In this document: piece after piece, positions 49,112 to 57,851 of the stretch
How the letters are laid out: every line of letters begins with the position of its first letter
Position numbering within the stretch: position 1 is the first letter of the stretch
NCBI RefSeq assembly: GCF_021173675.1
Contig: NZ_JAIHON010000003.1
Location: forward strand, 372,001-436,000
DNA: 64,000 nt
Source of the DNA: Streptomyces lincolnensis
Lineage (GTDB): Bacteria > Actinomycetota > Actinomycetes > Streptomycetales > Streptomycetaceae
Reading direction: 5' to 3'
Notes under the pieces: generated by a model
The model's input: only the letters and a program-made list of their open reading frames with translations
Databases searched by the model: none
Told to the model about the DNA's origin: nothing
Made by a program: the position numbers and the translations under genes

Positions 49112-51340
49112 GTGTTCCGACTTCCAGGCTTCCGACTCCCCGCTCCTCGACTCCCCAGACCCCGTATCACCGGCCCCCTGACCGCGGCCCTCGTCGCCTC
49201 GGCCACCGCCGCCTCGATCCTCACCGGCCCGCAGCCCGCCGAGGCGGCGGCCGCCGCTCTGCCCACCGGCTGGTCCACGGTCGTCAACTCCGGCAGCGGC
49301 AAATGCCTCGACGCCCGGGCCGCCGCGACCGTCAACGGCACCGCCGTACAGCAGTACCCCTGCAACAACAGCACCGCCCAGCAGTGGAGTTTCACCGCGA
49401 CCGGCGACGGCTACGTACGGATCGGCAACCGCAACGACGCCCAGCAGGTCGTCGACGTCAGCGACGTCTCCACCGCCGACAACGCGGCCGTCCACCTGTG
49501 GACCTACGGCGGCGGCGCCAACCAGCAGTGGCAGCCCGTCGACGAGGGCGGCGGCGCCTACCGTTTCGTCAACCGCAACAGCGGCAAGTGCCTCGACGTC
49601 CCCGCCGCCTCCACGGCCGACAGCGTCCAGCTGGTGCAGTACACCTGCAACGGCACGGCCGCCCAGCGCTTCCAGGTGGCGCCCGTGAGCACCGCGCCCG
49701 GAGACGTCGACCTCGGCCCGAACGTGGTCGTCTTCGACCCCTCCATGCCTTCGTCCACCATCCAGAGCCGCCTGAACCAGATCTTCCAGCAGCAGGAGAC
49801 CAACCAGTTCGGCTCCCAGCGCTACGCGGTGATGTTCAAGCCCGGCACATACAGCAACGACGTCAACGTGGGCTTCTACACCCAGGTGCTGGGCCTCGGC
49901 CAGTCGCCCGACGCGGTCACGATCAACGGGGCCGTGCATGTCGAGGCCGACTGGTTCCCGCCGCAGAACGCCACCCAGAACTTCTGGCGCGGTGCCGAGA
50001 ACCTCTCGGTCAACCCCACGGGCGGCACCGACCGGTGGGCGGTCTCCCAGGCGTCCGCGTACCGCCGTATGCACGTCCGCGGCAACCTGGAGCTGAGTGA
50101 CGGCGGGTGGTCCAGCGGCGGCTTCATGGCCGACACGAAGATCGACGGCCAGGTGCGCTCCGGGACGCAGCAGCAGTGGCTGACCCGCAACTCCCAGCTC
50201 GGCGGCTGGACCGGCTCCAACTGGAACATGGTCTTCGTCGGCAGCCAGGGCGTGCCCGGCACCAGCTTCCCCAACCCGCCCTACACCACGGTGAACCAGA
50301 CCCCGACCGTGCGGGAGAAGCCCTTCCTGTACGTCGATTCCGCGGGCGCCTACCAGGTGTTCGTGCCGTCCCTGCGCGCCAACTCCTCGGCCACCACCTG
50401 GGCGAACGGCAGCGCCGCCGGCACCTCGCTCGGCATCGACCGGTTCCATGTCGTCAAGCCCGGCGCGACCGCCGCCCAGATGAACGCGGCCCTGGCCGAG
50501 GGCAAGAACCTGCTCGTCACCCCCGGCGTCTACCACCTCGACCAGACCCTGCGGGTCACCCGCCCCGACACCGTCGTCCTCGGCCTCGGACTCGCCACCT
50601 TCATTCCAGACAACGGCATCACGGCCATGACGGTCGCCGATGTCGACGGCGTGAAGGTCGCGGGCGTCCTCTTCGACGCCGGCACCACCACCTCGCGGAC
50701 CCTGGTGGAGATCGGTCAGACCGGCGCCGCCGCCGACCACTCCGCGAACCCCACCTCCCTGCACGACGTGTACTTCCGCGTCGGCGGAGCCGCCGTCGGC
50801 AGGGCCACCACCAGCCTCGTCGTCAACAGCGACGACGTCATCGGCGACCACATGTGGATCTGGCGCGGCGACCACGGCACCGGCATCGGCTGGAACAGCA
50901 ACACCGCCGACACCGGGCTGGTCGTCAACGGCGACGACGTCACCATGTACGGCCTGTTCGTCGAGCACTACCAGAAGCACCAGACCATCTGGAACGGCAA
51001 CGGCGGGCGGACGTACTTCTACCAGAACGAGATGCCCTACGACCCGCCCGACCAGGCCGCCTGGATGAACGGTTCCACCCAGGGCTACGCCGCCTACAAG
51101 GTCGCCGACTCGGTCACCAGCCACCAGGCCTACGGCCTCGGCAGCTACTGCTTCTTCAACGTCAACCCGTCCGTCACCGCCGAGCACGCCTTCGAGGCCC
51201 CGAACAACCCGAACGTGCGCTTCCGGAACATGGTGACCGTCTCCCTCGGCGGCACCGGCACCATCCGGCACGTCATCAACGACCGGGGCGGCCCGTCCAA
51301 CTCCTCCACCAACGTGGCCAACCTGGTGAGCTATCCGTAG
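49112..51340 (+). CDS. Secreted ricin-lectin protein with GH55/pectate-lyase-like beta-helix
   Basis: A 742-residue exported protein. The signal peptide has a basic, proline-rich start and ends near residue 47 (PAEAAAAA). A ricin-type beta-trefoil follows (SGKCLDARAA, AQQWSF, NQQWQP, GKCLDVPA, AQRFQV). From about residue 195 there is a long beta-helix of the pectate-lyase-3/GH55 type (FKPGTYSNDVNVGFYTQVLG, LLVTPGVYHLDQTLRV, GIGWNSNTADTGLVVNGDDV). GH55 members are exo-beta-1,3-glucanases, but the active residues cannot be assigned. Such proteins are sometimes misannotated as adenylyl cyclases. GGAG lies 5 bases before the GTG. It follows the GH18 gene by 50 bases. Confidence 0.75.
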   Translation: MFRLPGFRLPAPRLPRPRITGPLTAALVASATAASILTGPQPAEAAAAALPTGWSTVVNSGSGKCLDARAAATVNGTAVQQYPCNNSTAQQWSFTATGDGYVRIGNRNDAQQVVDVSDVSTADNAAVHLWTYGGGANQQWQPVDEGGGAYRFVNRNSGKCLDVPAASTADSVQLVQYTCNGTAAQRFQVAPVSTAPGDVDLGPNVVVFDPSMPSSTIQSRLNQIFQQQETNQFGSQRYAVMFKPGTYSNDVNVGFYTQVLGLGQSPDAVTINGAVHVEADWFPPQNATQNFWRGAENLSVNPTGGTDRWAVSQASAYRRMHVRGNLELSDGGWSSGGFMADTKIDGQVRSGTQQQWLTRNSQLGGWTGSNWNMVFVGSQGVPGTSFPNPPYTTVNQTPTVREKPFLYVDSAGAYQVFVPSLRANSSATTWANGSAAGTSLGIDRFHVVKPGATAAQMNAALAEGKNLLVTPGVYHLDQTLRVTRPDTVVLGLGLATFIPDNGITAMTVADVDGVKVAGVLFDAGTTTSRTLVEIGQTGAAADHSANPTSLHDVYFRVGGAAVGRATTSLVVNSDDVIGDHMWIWRGDHGTGIGWNSNTADTGLVVNGDDVTMYGLFVEHYQKHQTIWNGNGGRTYFYQNEMPYDPPDQAAWMNGSTQGYAAYKVADSVTSHQAYGLGSYCFFNVNPSVTAEHAFEAPNNPNVRFRNMVTVSLGGTGTIRHVINDRGGPSNSSTNVANLVSYP

Positions 51341-51384
51341 CAACACCCGGGGGCCGACCACAGCGGCGCACGGGCGGCCGGGCG

Positions 51385-51948
51385 TCAGCCGCAGCCCGGT
51401 GCCTCGGGGGCGTCCTTCGCGTGGCGGGTCAGCGCGCAGACCGTGCGCAGCGTGATCCTCCAGTCGTCGTCGTGGAGGACGGCCGCCCCCTGGCCGCCGG
51501 TGTCGAGCCGGCGGCCGTCCCGGGTGAGGGTGTAGGCGACGTCGGCGTTGAGGTCGGAGGTGAAGGCGACCGAGGTCACCTCGGCGCGCAGGCGGCTGCC
51601 GAGGGGATCGCGGAAGAGGTTGTCGATCATCAGCGCGTTCTCGTGGCCGTTCTCGACGACCTCGCTGCGGTCGTCCACGGAGGACTTCGGGTCGAAGAAG
51701 ACCCGCCAGGCCTCCCTGATGTCCTGCTCGGCCCCGTCCGGGTCCTCCGGGGCCGTACCGGACGGCGTCGGGGACGGTGCGACGGTCGGGGCCGCGCTCG
51801 ACGTACTCGCCGAGGCGGAGCCGGACGAGCCGCCTGCGGCCGGCGGTGTCTCCTCGGACGCCGCGCCGCCGTTGTCGCAGGCACCGGTGAGGACGAGGGC
51901 GGCGGCGACGAGCACCGCCCGGGCCGCGCGGGGTGTCGCAGAGGTCAT
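51385..51948 (-). CDS. Putative lipoprotein with Ser/Thr-rich linker
   Basis: A 187-residue exported protein. LVLTGAC at about residues 19-25 is a clear lipobox after a basic, hydrophobic start. A Ser/Pro/Thr/Ala-rich linker (about 45 residues) holds the C-terminal domain (VENGHENALMIDNLFRDPLG, VAFTSDLNADVAYTLTRDGR) off the membrane. The domain ends in LRTVCAL and PGCG, perhaps a disulphide. Function unknown. The ATG has GGAG 4 bases upstream. It is 87 bases downstream of the histidine kinase gene and may be in its operon or regulon. Confidence 0.75.
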   Translation of the reverse strand: MTSATPRAARAVLVAAALVLTGACDNGGAASEETPPAAGGSSGSASASTSSAAPTVAPSPTPSGTAPEDPDGAEQDIREAWRVFFDPKSSVDDRSEVVENGHENALMIDNLFRDPLGSRLRAEVTSVAFTSDLNADVAYTLTRDGRRLDTGGQGAAVLHDDDWRITLRTVCALTRHAKDAPEAPGCG

Positions 51949-52035
51949 GGAACTCCACCTTCGGGGTCGCCGTGTGGCTGAACTACCCGGCTGGGGTGCG
52001 TTCATCCGGACGGATTCGGCCCCGTGCGCGTCGGC

Positions 52036-53157
52036 TCAGCCGTCCCGGCGTGTCGGGTGGGCCCGGTCGGCGGGGAGGTCGAGGCGGAGTTCGTAGCCGC
52101 CCTCGGCGGTGGGTCCGGCGACGACGGTGCCCCCGAGGAGCTCGGCCCGCTGGCGCAGACTGATCAGGCCGTGGTGCGCGCCGGGCAGGGGAAGGGCGGG
52201 ACGGCGGGGCGCGCTGTTGGTCACCGTGGCGCGGACGGCACCGTCCTGGTGGTGGACGTGGATGGTGGCGGTGGCGCCGGGAGCGTGCTTGCGTACGTTG
52301 GTGAGGGCCTCCTGGACGGTGCGGTAGACGGCCCGCTGCACGGGCGGCGACAGGTCCTCGGGCAGGTCGGTCCGCAGTTCGGCCTCGATACCGCTGCCGT
52401 CGACCAGCCGGGGCAGGTCGGTGAGCGACGGCTGGGGGGTGAGCTCCGTGGGGCGACTGCCGCCGGCGCGCAACACGCCCACCATGTGCCGCAGTTCGTC
52501 CAGGGTCTGCACACTCAGGCGCCGGATCGTCGCCGCGGCCTCTCTGGTCTCCGGGTCCCGGCTGCCGACCTGGAGCACCCCGGCGCGCACGGCGATCAGA
52601 CTGACCTGGTGGGAGACCACGTCGTGCATCTCCCGGGCGAGCTCGGCGCGCTCCTGCGCCAGCACCCGCTGTGCCAGCAGGGCGCGCTCGCTCTCGCGGG
52701 TCTCGGATATCTCGGTGAGCCGCAACGACAACTCGCGCCGGGCCTGCACGAGTTGGCCGAGGAACACCGGAGCGGCCGCCGTCGCCAGACTGTAGGTGGC
52801 GGTGATCAGGCCGAACGGGTCGGTGAGGTCGGCGAACTCGGGGTCCGGCCACGACCACGAGGTGGTGTCGGACGCCGCGACCGCCAGGGCGCACCAGGCC
52901 AGTGGCACCCGGCGGCGGGTGAGTGAGGCCAGCGTGTACAGCGCGACCAGCGTGGCGAAGACCGCGTCGGAGACCAGGACGGCCGGCAGCGCGACCAGGA
53001 AGGTGAGCCACGGCAGTCGGCGGCGCAGCGTGAGGGCGGCGGTGGCCAGCAGGGCGCAGGCCATGCGGGACCGCTCGTCGGCCTCGACGTGGACCCAGAT
53101 GTCCAGCAGCGAGACCCCGACCAGGACGGCGTCCAGCAGCAGCGCCCGCGCTCGCAT
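52036..53157 (-). CDS. NarL-type two-component sensor histidine kinase
   Basis: A 373-residue membrane kinase. About four to five hydrophobic helices fill residues 5-135. The dimerisation/phosphoacceptor motif EMHDVVSHQ has His178, and the C-terminal ATPase domain has VQEALTNVRKHAPG and the GLISLRQRAELLGG glycine-rich box of the HisKA_3 class. It phosphorylates the response regulator whose stop overlaps its start (TGATG). The signal is unknown. The nearby lipoprotein and DUF418-like membrane protein may be targets. Confidence 0.92.
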   Translation of the reverse strand: MRARALLLDAVLVGVSLLDIWVHVEADERSRMACALLATAALTLRRRLPWLTFLVALPAVLVSDAVFATLVALYTLASLTRRRVPLAWCALAVAASDTTSWSWPDPEFADLTDPFGLITATYSLATAAAPVFLGQLVQARRELSLRLTEISETRESERALLAQRVLAQERAELAREMHDVVSHQVSLIAVRAGVLQVGSRDPETREAAATIRRLSVQTLDELRHMVGVLRAGGSRPTELTPQPSLTDLPRLVDGSGIEAELRTDLPEDLSPPVQRAVYRTVQEALTNVRKHAPGATATIHVHHQDGAVRATVTNSAPRRPALPLPGAHHGLISLRQRAELLGGTVVAGPTAEGGYELRLDLPADRAHPTRRDG

Positions 53158-53861
53158 CAGCGGCGCTCCTCGTCCGGCCGCCCCTGGTCCGGCTCCTGGT
53201 CCTGCGACTGGTCCGGTGAGGGATCCAGCAGGCCCGCGCGCTCGGCGAGCAGGGCTGCCTGGACGCGGGTGCTCACCTCCAGTTTGCCGAGCAGGGCGCT
53301 GACATGGTCCTTCACCGTGCTGGTGCTCAGATGTATCCGGCCGCCGATGTCCGTGTTGGACAGGCCCTCGGCGATGAGGACGAGGACATGGCGCTCCCGG
53401 GCGGTCAGCCGCCCCACCAGCCGGGCCGCCGGTTCCCATCTCCCGCCCGCCAGGTAGCCGTCCACGACGGTGCGGGTGACCTTGGAGGACAGTACGACCC
53501 CGCCGTCCGCCAACGACCTTACGAGATGGGGAAGTTGCTCGGGATCGGTGTCCTTGAGGAGGAAGCCGGCGGCTCCCGTGCGCAGGGCGGTCGCCACGTA
53601 CTCGTCCATGTTGAAGGTCGTGAGCATGGCCACCACGGGCGGGTCGGGCAGCCGGCGCAGGTCGGTGAGGACCGTCAGTCCGTCGACGTCCGGCATCCGG
53701 ATGTCGAGCAGTACCACCGCGGGGCGCAACTCCCGCACGGTTCGGACCGCTTGGCCTCCGGGGACCGCCGCCACGACCTCGATGTCGTCCGCGGTGTTGA
53801 GGATGTGCTGGAAGCCCGTGCGGATCAGGGCCTCGTCGTCGACCACCACTACCCGGATCAT
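53157..53861 (-). CDS. NarL/LuxR-type response regulator
   Basis: A 234-residue regulator. The receiver has Asp8-Asp9 and phosphoacceptor Asp53 (LLDIRMPD), TTF and LLKD; the C-terminal LuxR HTH is LTARERHVLVLIAEGLSNTD and RIHLSTSTVKDHVSALLGKL. A Gln/Asp/Pro-rich tail follows. It is the upstream partner of the histidine kinase gene (one-base overlap). Divergent from the DUF418-like membrane protein, whose promoter it might control. Confidence 0.93.
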   Translation of the reverse strand: MIRVVVVDDEALIRTGFQHILNTADDIEVVAAVPGGQAVRTVRELRPAVVLLDIRMPDVDGLTVLTDLRRLPDPPVVAMLTTFNMDEYVATALRTGAAGFLLKDTDPEQLPHLVRSLADGGVVLSSKVTRTVVDGYLAGGRWEPAARLVGRLTARERHVLVLIAEGLSNTDIGGRIHLSTSTVKDHVSALLGKLEVSTRVQAALLAERAGLLDPSPDQSQDQEPDQGRPDEERR

Positions 53862-54018
53862 CTGGCCCCCCGGCCCCTCGTCGGACCACCACCGGACCTT
53901 ACGACGTCGTAACCCGGTCGCTGGTTCCTTTTGCCCTGGTTCACCCGCCGACCGGCGGGGGTGGCTCCGGCCGTCCGAGGGATGGGCCGCGCCCGCGCCG
54001 GCCCCGACGCTGGAGGAC

Positions 54019-55257
54019 ATGACACAGGACACGTCATCCGGCACGCCCCCGGCGCCCGCCGCCGAGACGGACCGCCTCCCGACCCCTGTCCCGCCCCCCG
54101 CGTCGACCGGCCGGCTCGTCGGCGTCGACCTCGCCCGCGGTCTCGCCGTCCTCGGGATGTACGCCGCCCATGTGGGCCCGGATCCCGCCGCCGGCGGGCC
54201 GATCGGCTTCGTCATGGAGCTGGCGCGCGGACGCTCCTCCGCGCTCTTCGCCCTGCTCGCCGGGTTCACCCTCGTCCTCATCACCGGCCGTCCGCTCCCG
54301 CGCACCGGCCGGGCGGGCCGCCAGGCGGTCGTACGGATGGTCATCCGCGCGGCCCTCCTGATCGTGCTGGGCTTCGCCCTGACGGCCCTGGACACCGAGG
54401 TCGACGTGATCCTCGCGTTCTACGGGCTGGCCTTCCTCGCCGTCCTCCCCCTGTACCGGCTGCGCGCCCGCACCCTGGCGGCCGTGGCCGCCGCGAGCGC
54501 CCTGGTCCTGCCCCAAGTGCTGTACGTGCTACGGCGGTCGAGCGACAACGGCGACTGGTCGGACGCCGTGATCGGCCGCGACCCGCTGGCCCGGCTCAGC
54601 GGCACGGACGGCCTGCTGGAACTGCTCGTCACGGGGGAGTACCCGGTGCTCACCTGGGCGCCGTTCATGATCGCCGGGATGGCGGTCGCCCGGCTCGACC
54701 TCACGCGGGCCGACATCCGCTCCCGGCTGGCCCGCACCGGCGGCGCCCTGGCGGTCCTCGGTTACGGCGGCTCCTGGCTGGCGCTCCGGCTGGTCCCCCA
54801 CGCGCGCGCGAACGTCGCCGCCGCGACCGACGGGGGCTCCGCGGCCTCCGCCTGGTGGTCCGACACCGTCGGCTACCCCGTCGAGGACACACCGGCCGAC
54901 TGGCTGCTGGTGGCCGCGCCCCACAGCCAGACGACGTTCTCCATCCTGGGCAACACGGGTGTCGCCCTCGCCGTTCTCGCGCTCTGCCTCACGGTCGCCT
55001 GCCGTATGCCCCGCCTCACCCGGCTGGCCCGTCCCGTCACGGCGGTGGGCATGATCGCGCTGACCGCCTACGTCCTGCACGTCTTCGCCGTCCATGTGGT
55101 CGGCATGGAGGAGGAGACGGGTCCGGCGCTGCTCGCCCTGGCCTGTTTCACGGTGGGCGCCACGGTGTCGGCGGTTCTTTGGACACGACGGTTCCGACGG
55201 GGACCGCTGGAGTACCTGCTGCACGCCAGTACGCTGCCCGCCCGCCACATGAGATGA
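54019..55257 (+). CDS. DUF418/acyltransferase-like integral membrane protein
   Basis: A 412-residue membrane protein with about 9-10 hydrophobic helices. RLVGVDLARGLAVLGMYAAH at about residues 32-51 is the typical first helix of DUF1624/DUF418 (heparan-alpha-glucosaminide acetyltransferase-like) proteins; PFMIAGMAVARLDL, MIALTAYVLHVFAVHV and PLEYLLH follow. Such proteins may move acetyl groups across the membrane to sugars, but this one is uncharacterised. GGAGG sits only 3 bases before the ATG. It is divergent from the two-component system. Confidence 0.75.
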   Translation: MTQDTSSGTPPAPAAETDRLPTPVPPPASTGRLVGVDLARGLAVLGMYAAHVGPDPAAGGPIGFVMELARGRSSALFALLAGFTLVLITGRPLPRTGRAGRQAVVRMVIRAALLIVLGFALTALDTEVDVILAFYGLAFLAVLPLYRLRARTLAAVAAASALVLPQVLYVLRRSSDNGDWSDAVIGRDPLARLSGTDGLLELLVTGEYPVLTWAPFMIAGMAVARLDLTRADIRSRLARTGGALAVLGYGGSWLALRLVPHARANVAAATDGGSAASAWWSDTVGYPVEDTPADWLLVAAPHSQTTFSILGNTGVALAVLALCLTVACRMPRLTRLARPVTAVGMIALTAYVLHVFAVHVVGMEEETGPALLALACFTVGATVSAVLWTRRFRRGPLEYLLHASTLPARHMR

Positions 55258-55284
55258 GGTGCGGGCGAGCAGCGGGCGGTCGCC

Positions 55285-55524
55285 TCAAGCCCGCGGGCGT
55301 GGCTGTCCGGCGTCCGGCGCCGCGGGAGTGACGGTCTCTCCCCGGATCACGCGGGGCGCCGTCCGCTCCCCGGCGGGCTGCTCCTCCTCCTGCGCCGCCC
55401 CGGCCTCCGCCTTGAGGATGCGCGCCGAGCGGCCCGCCGAACGGGCCAGCTCGGGAAGCTTCTTGGCGGCGAGGACGGCGATGACGACAAGGAGGAGGAT
55501 CGCGAGTTCGCTCAGTCCGAACAT
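55285..55524 (-). CDS. TatA-like twin-arginine translocase subunit
   Basis: A 79-residue membrane protein: one N-terminal helix (GLSELAILLLVVIAVLA), the short hinge AAKKLPELARSAGRSARILK and an acidic tail. Family members normally have an F-G dipeptide at the hinge; here it is A-A, so it may be a diverged paralogue. TatA forms the export pore for folded proteins. The gene follows terD by 14 bases, presumably in one transcript; the relation between the two is not obvious. The ribosome site is weak. Confidence 0.8.
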   Translation of the reverse strand: MFGLSELAILLLVVIAVLAAKKLPELARSAGRSARILKAEAGAAQEEEQPAGERTAPRVIRGETVTPAAPDAGQPRPRA

Positions 55525-55538
55525 GCGGCCACCGCCCG

Positions 55539-56114
55539 TCAGACGCCGACGCCGAAGTCGGACGCGATCCCGGCCAGCCCGGACGCGTACCCCTGTCCGA
55601 CGGCCCGGAACTTCCACTCGGTGCCGTTGCGGTAGAGCTCGCCGAAGACCATCGCGGTCTCCGTCGAGGCGTCCTCCGACAGGTCGTAGCGCGCGATCTC
55701 CTGGTTGTTCGCCTGGTTGACGACCCGGATGAACGCGCCCCGGACCTGGCCGAAGCTCTGGCCGCGGTTGTCGGCGTCGTGGATGGAGACGGGGAAGACG
55801 AGCCGCTCGATCTCGGCGGGCACGGCGGCCAGATTCACCTTGATCGCCTCGTCGTCGCCCTCGCCCTCACCGGTGAGGTTGTCGCCGGTGTGCTCGACCG
55901 AGCCGTCCGGGCTGGTGAGGTTGTTGTAGAAGACGAAATGCAGGTCCGAGGCGACCTTGCCGGAGGCGTCGAGCAGCAGCGCGGATGCGTCGAGGTCGTA
56001 GTCGGTGCCGGTGGTGGTGCGCACGTCCCAGCCCAGGCCGACCAGCACTGCGGTCAACCCCGGTGCCTCCTTGCTGAGCGAGACGTTGCCGCCCTTGGAG
56101 AGAGAAACTCCCAC
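55539..56114 (-). CDS. terD: TerD family tellurium-resistance/stress protein
   Basis: A 191-residue TerD-type calcium-binding protein. [17 protein letters not shown] starts the family pattern; [52 protein letters not shown] and [20 protein letters not shown] follow, with acidic clusters for Ca2+. The role is stress and phage/tellurite resistance, with unclear chemistry; streptomycetes carry several paralogues. The start lies 73 bases from a BlaI-like operator in the divergent region with blaI. Confidence 0.93.
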   Translation of the reverse strand: MGVSLSKGGNVSLSKEAPGLTAVLVGLGWDVRTTTGTDYDLDASALLLDASGKVASDLHFVFYNNLTSPDGSVEHTGDNLTGEGEGDDEAIKVNLAAVPAEIERLVFPVSIHDADNRGQSFGQVRGAFIRVVNQANNQEIARYDLSEDASTETAMVFGELYRNGTEWKFRAVGQGYASGLAGIASDFGVGV

Positions 56115-56186
56115 TGTTTTCCTCCTGATTGAGACCGTGCCTGATGCGGATCGTGCCGGGTGTTGCCGGGTGGTGCCGCAATCGAA

Positions 56187-56202
56187 TCTACATCACTGTA
56201 GA
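56187..56202. promoter_or_regulatory. BlaI-type operator TCTACA-TCAC-TGTAGA
   Basis: A perfect 16-bp palindrome between the divergent terD and blaI genes. Its core TCTAC-N6-GTAGA also occurs at 57672-57691 before the CBS genes. The TACA/TGTA arms match BlaI/MecI-type operators. It probably autoregulates blaI and may also affect terD. Confidence 0.7.
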
Positions 56203-56294
56203 AGTTGCGGGAGGCGGGATCCGGACACCCGGGCACCGGATGTCCTTACGATGGACCGCCCGTGACATGCGCGGCAGCGGAAGGGAGACAGGGC

Positions 56295-56681
56295 GTGGCG
56301 GATCACCGGCGTCCCCGGCGACGGGGACAGGGCGAGCTGGAGGTACAGGTCCTTTCGGCCCTGCGGGAGGCTGACGGCCCGGCGACCGCGGGCTGGGTGC
56401 AGGAACGGCTCGGCGGGGACCTCGCCTATACGACCGTCGTCACGATCCTGACCCGGCTGCTGGCCAAGGGAGTGGTGACCCGGGAGCGCGCGGGCCGGTC
56501 CTTCGCCTGGACGCCGGTCTCGGACCAGGCCGGGCTCGCGGCGCACAAGATGCGCAGGCTGCTCGACGGCGAGAGTGACCGGGAGGCCGTGCTGGCCAGC
56601 TTCGTCACCTCCCTCGAACCCGACGACGAACGTCTCCTGCGGGACCTGCTGGAGCAGGCCAAGGACGAAGGGGAAGTCTGA
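56295..56681 (+). CDS. BlaI/MecI/CopY-type transcriptional repressor
   Basis: A 128-residue winged-helix repressor. GQGELEVQVLSALREADGPA, VQERLGGDLAYTTVVTILTR and LLAKGVVTRERAGRSFAWTP are the BlaI DNA-binding pattern, and the C-terminal helices (MRRLLDGESDREAVLASFVT) dimerise. The GTG was chosen for AAGGGAG 7 bases upstream. It is encoded 6 bases before an M56-type protease, the usual BlaI-BlaR1 arrangement: a signal makes the protease inactivate the repressor. No beta-lactamase gene is nearby. Confidence 0.9.
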   Translation: MADHRRPRRRGQGELEVQVLSALREADGPATAGWVQERLGGDLAYTTVVTILTRLLAKGVVTRERAGRSFAWTPVSDQAGLAAHKMRRLLDGESDREAVLASFVTSLEPDDERLLRDLLEQAKDEGEV

Positions 56682-56687
56682 GAGCGC

Positions 56688-57629
56688 ATGGGGGTGTTCG
56701 TCTTTCTGCCGCTCGTCCTGCCGCTGACCGCGTGGCCCGTGGCGCGGCTGGCCGAGCAGCATCTGCATCCGCGCGCCGCCACCAGGCTGGTGACCGCCGT
56801 CGCCGGTGTGATGGCGCTGTGCAGCACGGTGTGTCTGGGGCTGCTGATGGTGGTCGGGACCGCGCAACTGCCCGGCAACCCCCTGCCGGACGGCTGGTCC
56901 GACCCCGAGGTGCGCGAGGCCGTGCCGTACGACGAGGTGGCCGGCAAGGCGGCCATCCCGGCCCTGATCGCGGTCGCCGCGGTGTGCGGGCGCACCCTGG
57001 GGCGGCACACCCGCGTCCGCCGTCGCGCCCACCGGGCCCTGGCCGGACTGCCGGTCACGGAGGTGGCCGTGCTGCCCGACGCCGTGCCGTACGTCTACGC
57101 CCTGCCCGGCGACGGCAGGTCACGGGACCGGATCGTGGTGACCACGGCGCTGCTCACCGGTCTCCGGCCCGCCGAACGCCGGGCCCTGTTCGCCCACGAG
57201 CGGGCCCACCTGGCGGCCCGGCATCACCGGTTCCTGCTCGTCGCGCGCCTGGCCGCGGGCGCCAACCCCTTCCTGCGTCCGCTCGCCACCGCGGTGGCGT
57301 ACACCACCGAGCGGTGGGCGGACGAGGAGGCGGCCCGTGTCCTCGGCGACCGCAGGGGCGTGGCCCGCGCGGTCGGCAGGGCGGCGCTGGTCGCCCGCGC
57401 CACCCCGGTTCCCACGCTCGCGGGATTCGCCACCCCCGGACCGGTCCCGCGCCGGGTGGCCGCCCTGCTCGGCCCCGCCCCGGTTCCCGCGCGCGGCTGG
57501 CCGCCCGGGTTCACCGCGGTCGGCATGGCCGTGTGGACGGCGGCCGCCGGGACCGCCGTCTCCGCCATGTCCTCCGCGAACTCCGCGGTGACGATGGTCC
57601 TCATCCTGCATGCGGCGACACCGCTGTAA
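56688..57629 (+). CDS. M56 family membrane metalloprotease (BlaR1-like)
   Basis: A 313-residue membrane protease. Hydrophobic helices at the N-terminus (VFLPLVLPLTAWPV, VAGVMALCSTVCLGLLMVVG) and near residues 85-105, then HERAH (His170, Glu171, His174), the zinc motif, and TERWADEEAARVLGDR for the third ligand. A C-terminal helix ends the protein. It has no penicillin-binding sensor domain, so the signal is probably not a beta-lactam; many actinobacterial BlaR1-like proteins lack it. Six bases after blaI. Confidence 0.88.
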   Translation: MGVFVFLPLVLPLTAWPVARLAEQHLHPRAATRLVTAVAGVMALCSTVCLGLLMVVGTAQLPGNPLPDGWSDPEVREAVPYDEVAGKAAIPALIAVAAVCGRTLGRHTRVRRRAHRALAGLPVTEVAVLPDAVPYVYALPGDGRSRDRIVVTTALLTGLRPAERRALFAHERAHLAARHHRFLLVARLAAGANPFLRPLATAVAYTTERWADEEAARVLGDRRGVARAVGRAALVARATPVPTLAGFATPGPVPRRVAALLGPAPVPARGWPPGFTAVGMAVWTAAAGTAVSAMSSANSAVTMVLILHAATPL

Positions 57630-57671
57630 GGCCACCGCCCGGGCCAGGAACAACCACGCGCCGAGAGCCGT

Positions 57672-57691
57672 TCTCTACAAGCGAGTAGAGA
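57672..57691. promoter_or_regulatory. Second BlaI-type operator TCTCTAC-N6-GTAGAGA
   Basis: A perfect 7-bp inverted repeat with a 6-base spacer, 160 bases before the first CBS gene and downstream of the M56 gene. Its core TCTAC-N6-GTAGA is the same as at 56187-56202, so the nearby BlaI probably binds both. Confidence 0.68.
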
Positions 57692-57851
57692 CGCGCTTTG
57701 CGCATCCTTTACCATCGAGTGAAGGATCTCCACCGACCGAACGAACGAATGAACGACGAAGGAGCCAGAGTCCCGCAATGGGTGAGCCTCCCAGTACCGG
57801 CTGCGCCGCACTCCGACCACCGAAGGCCGACAGGGGATCGGGGGTGGCGCG

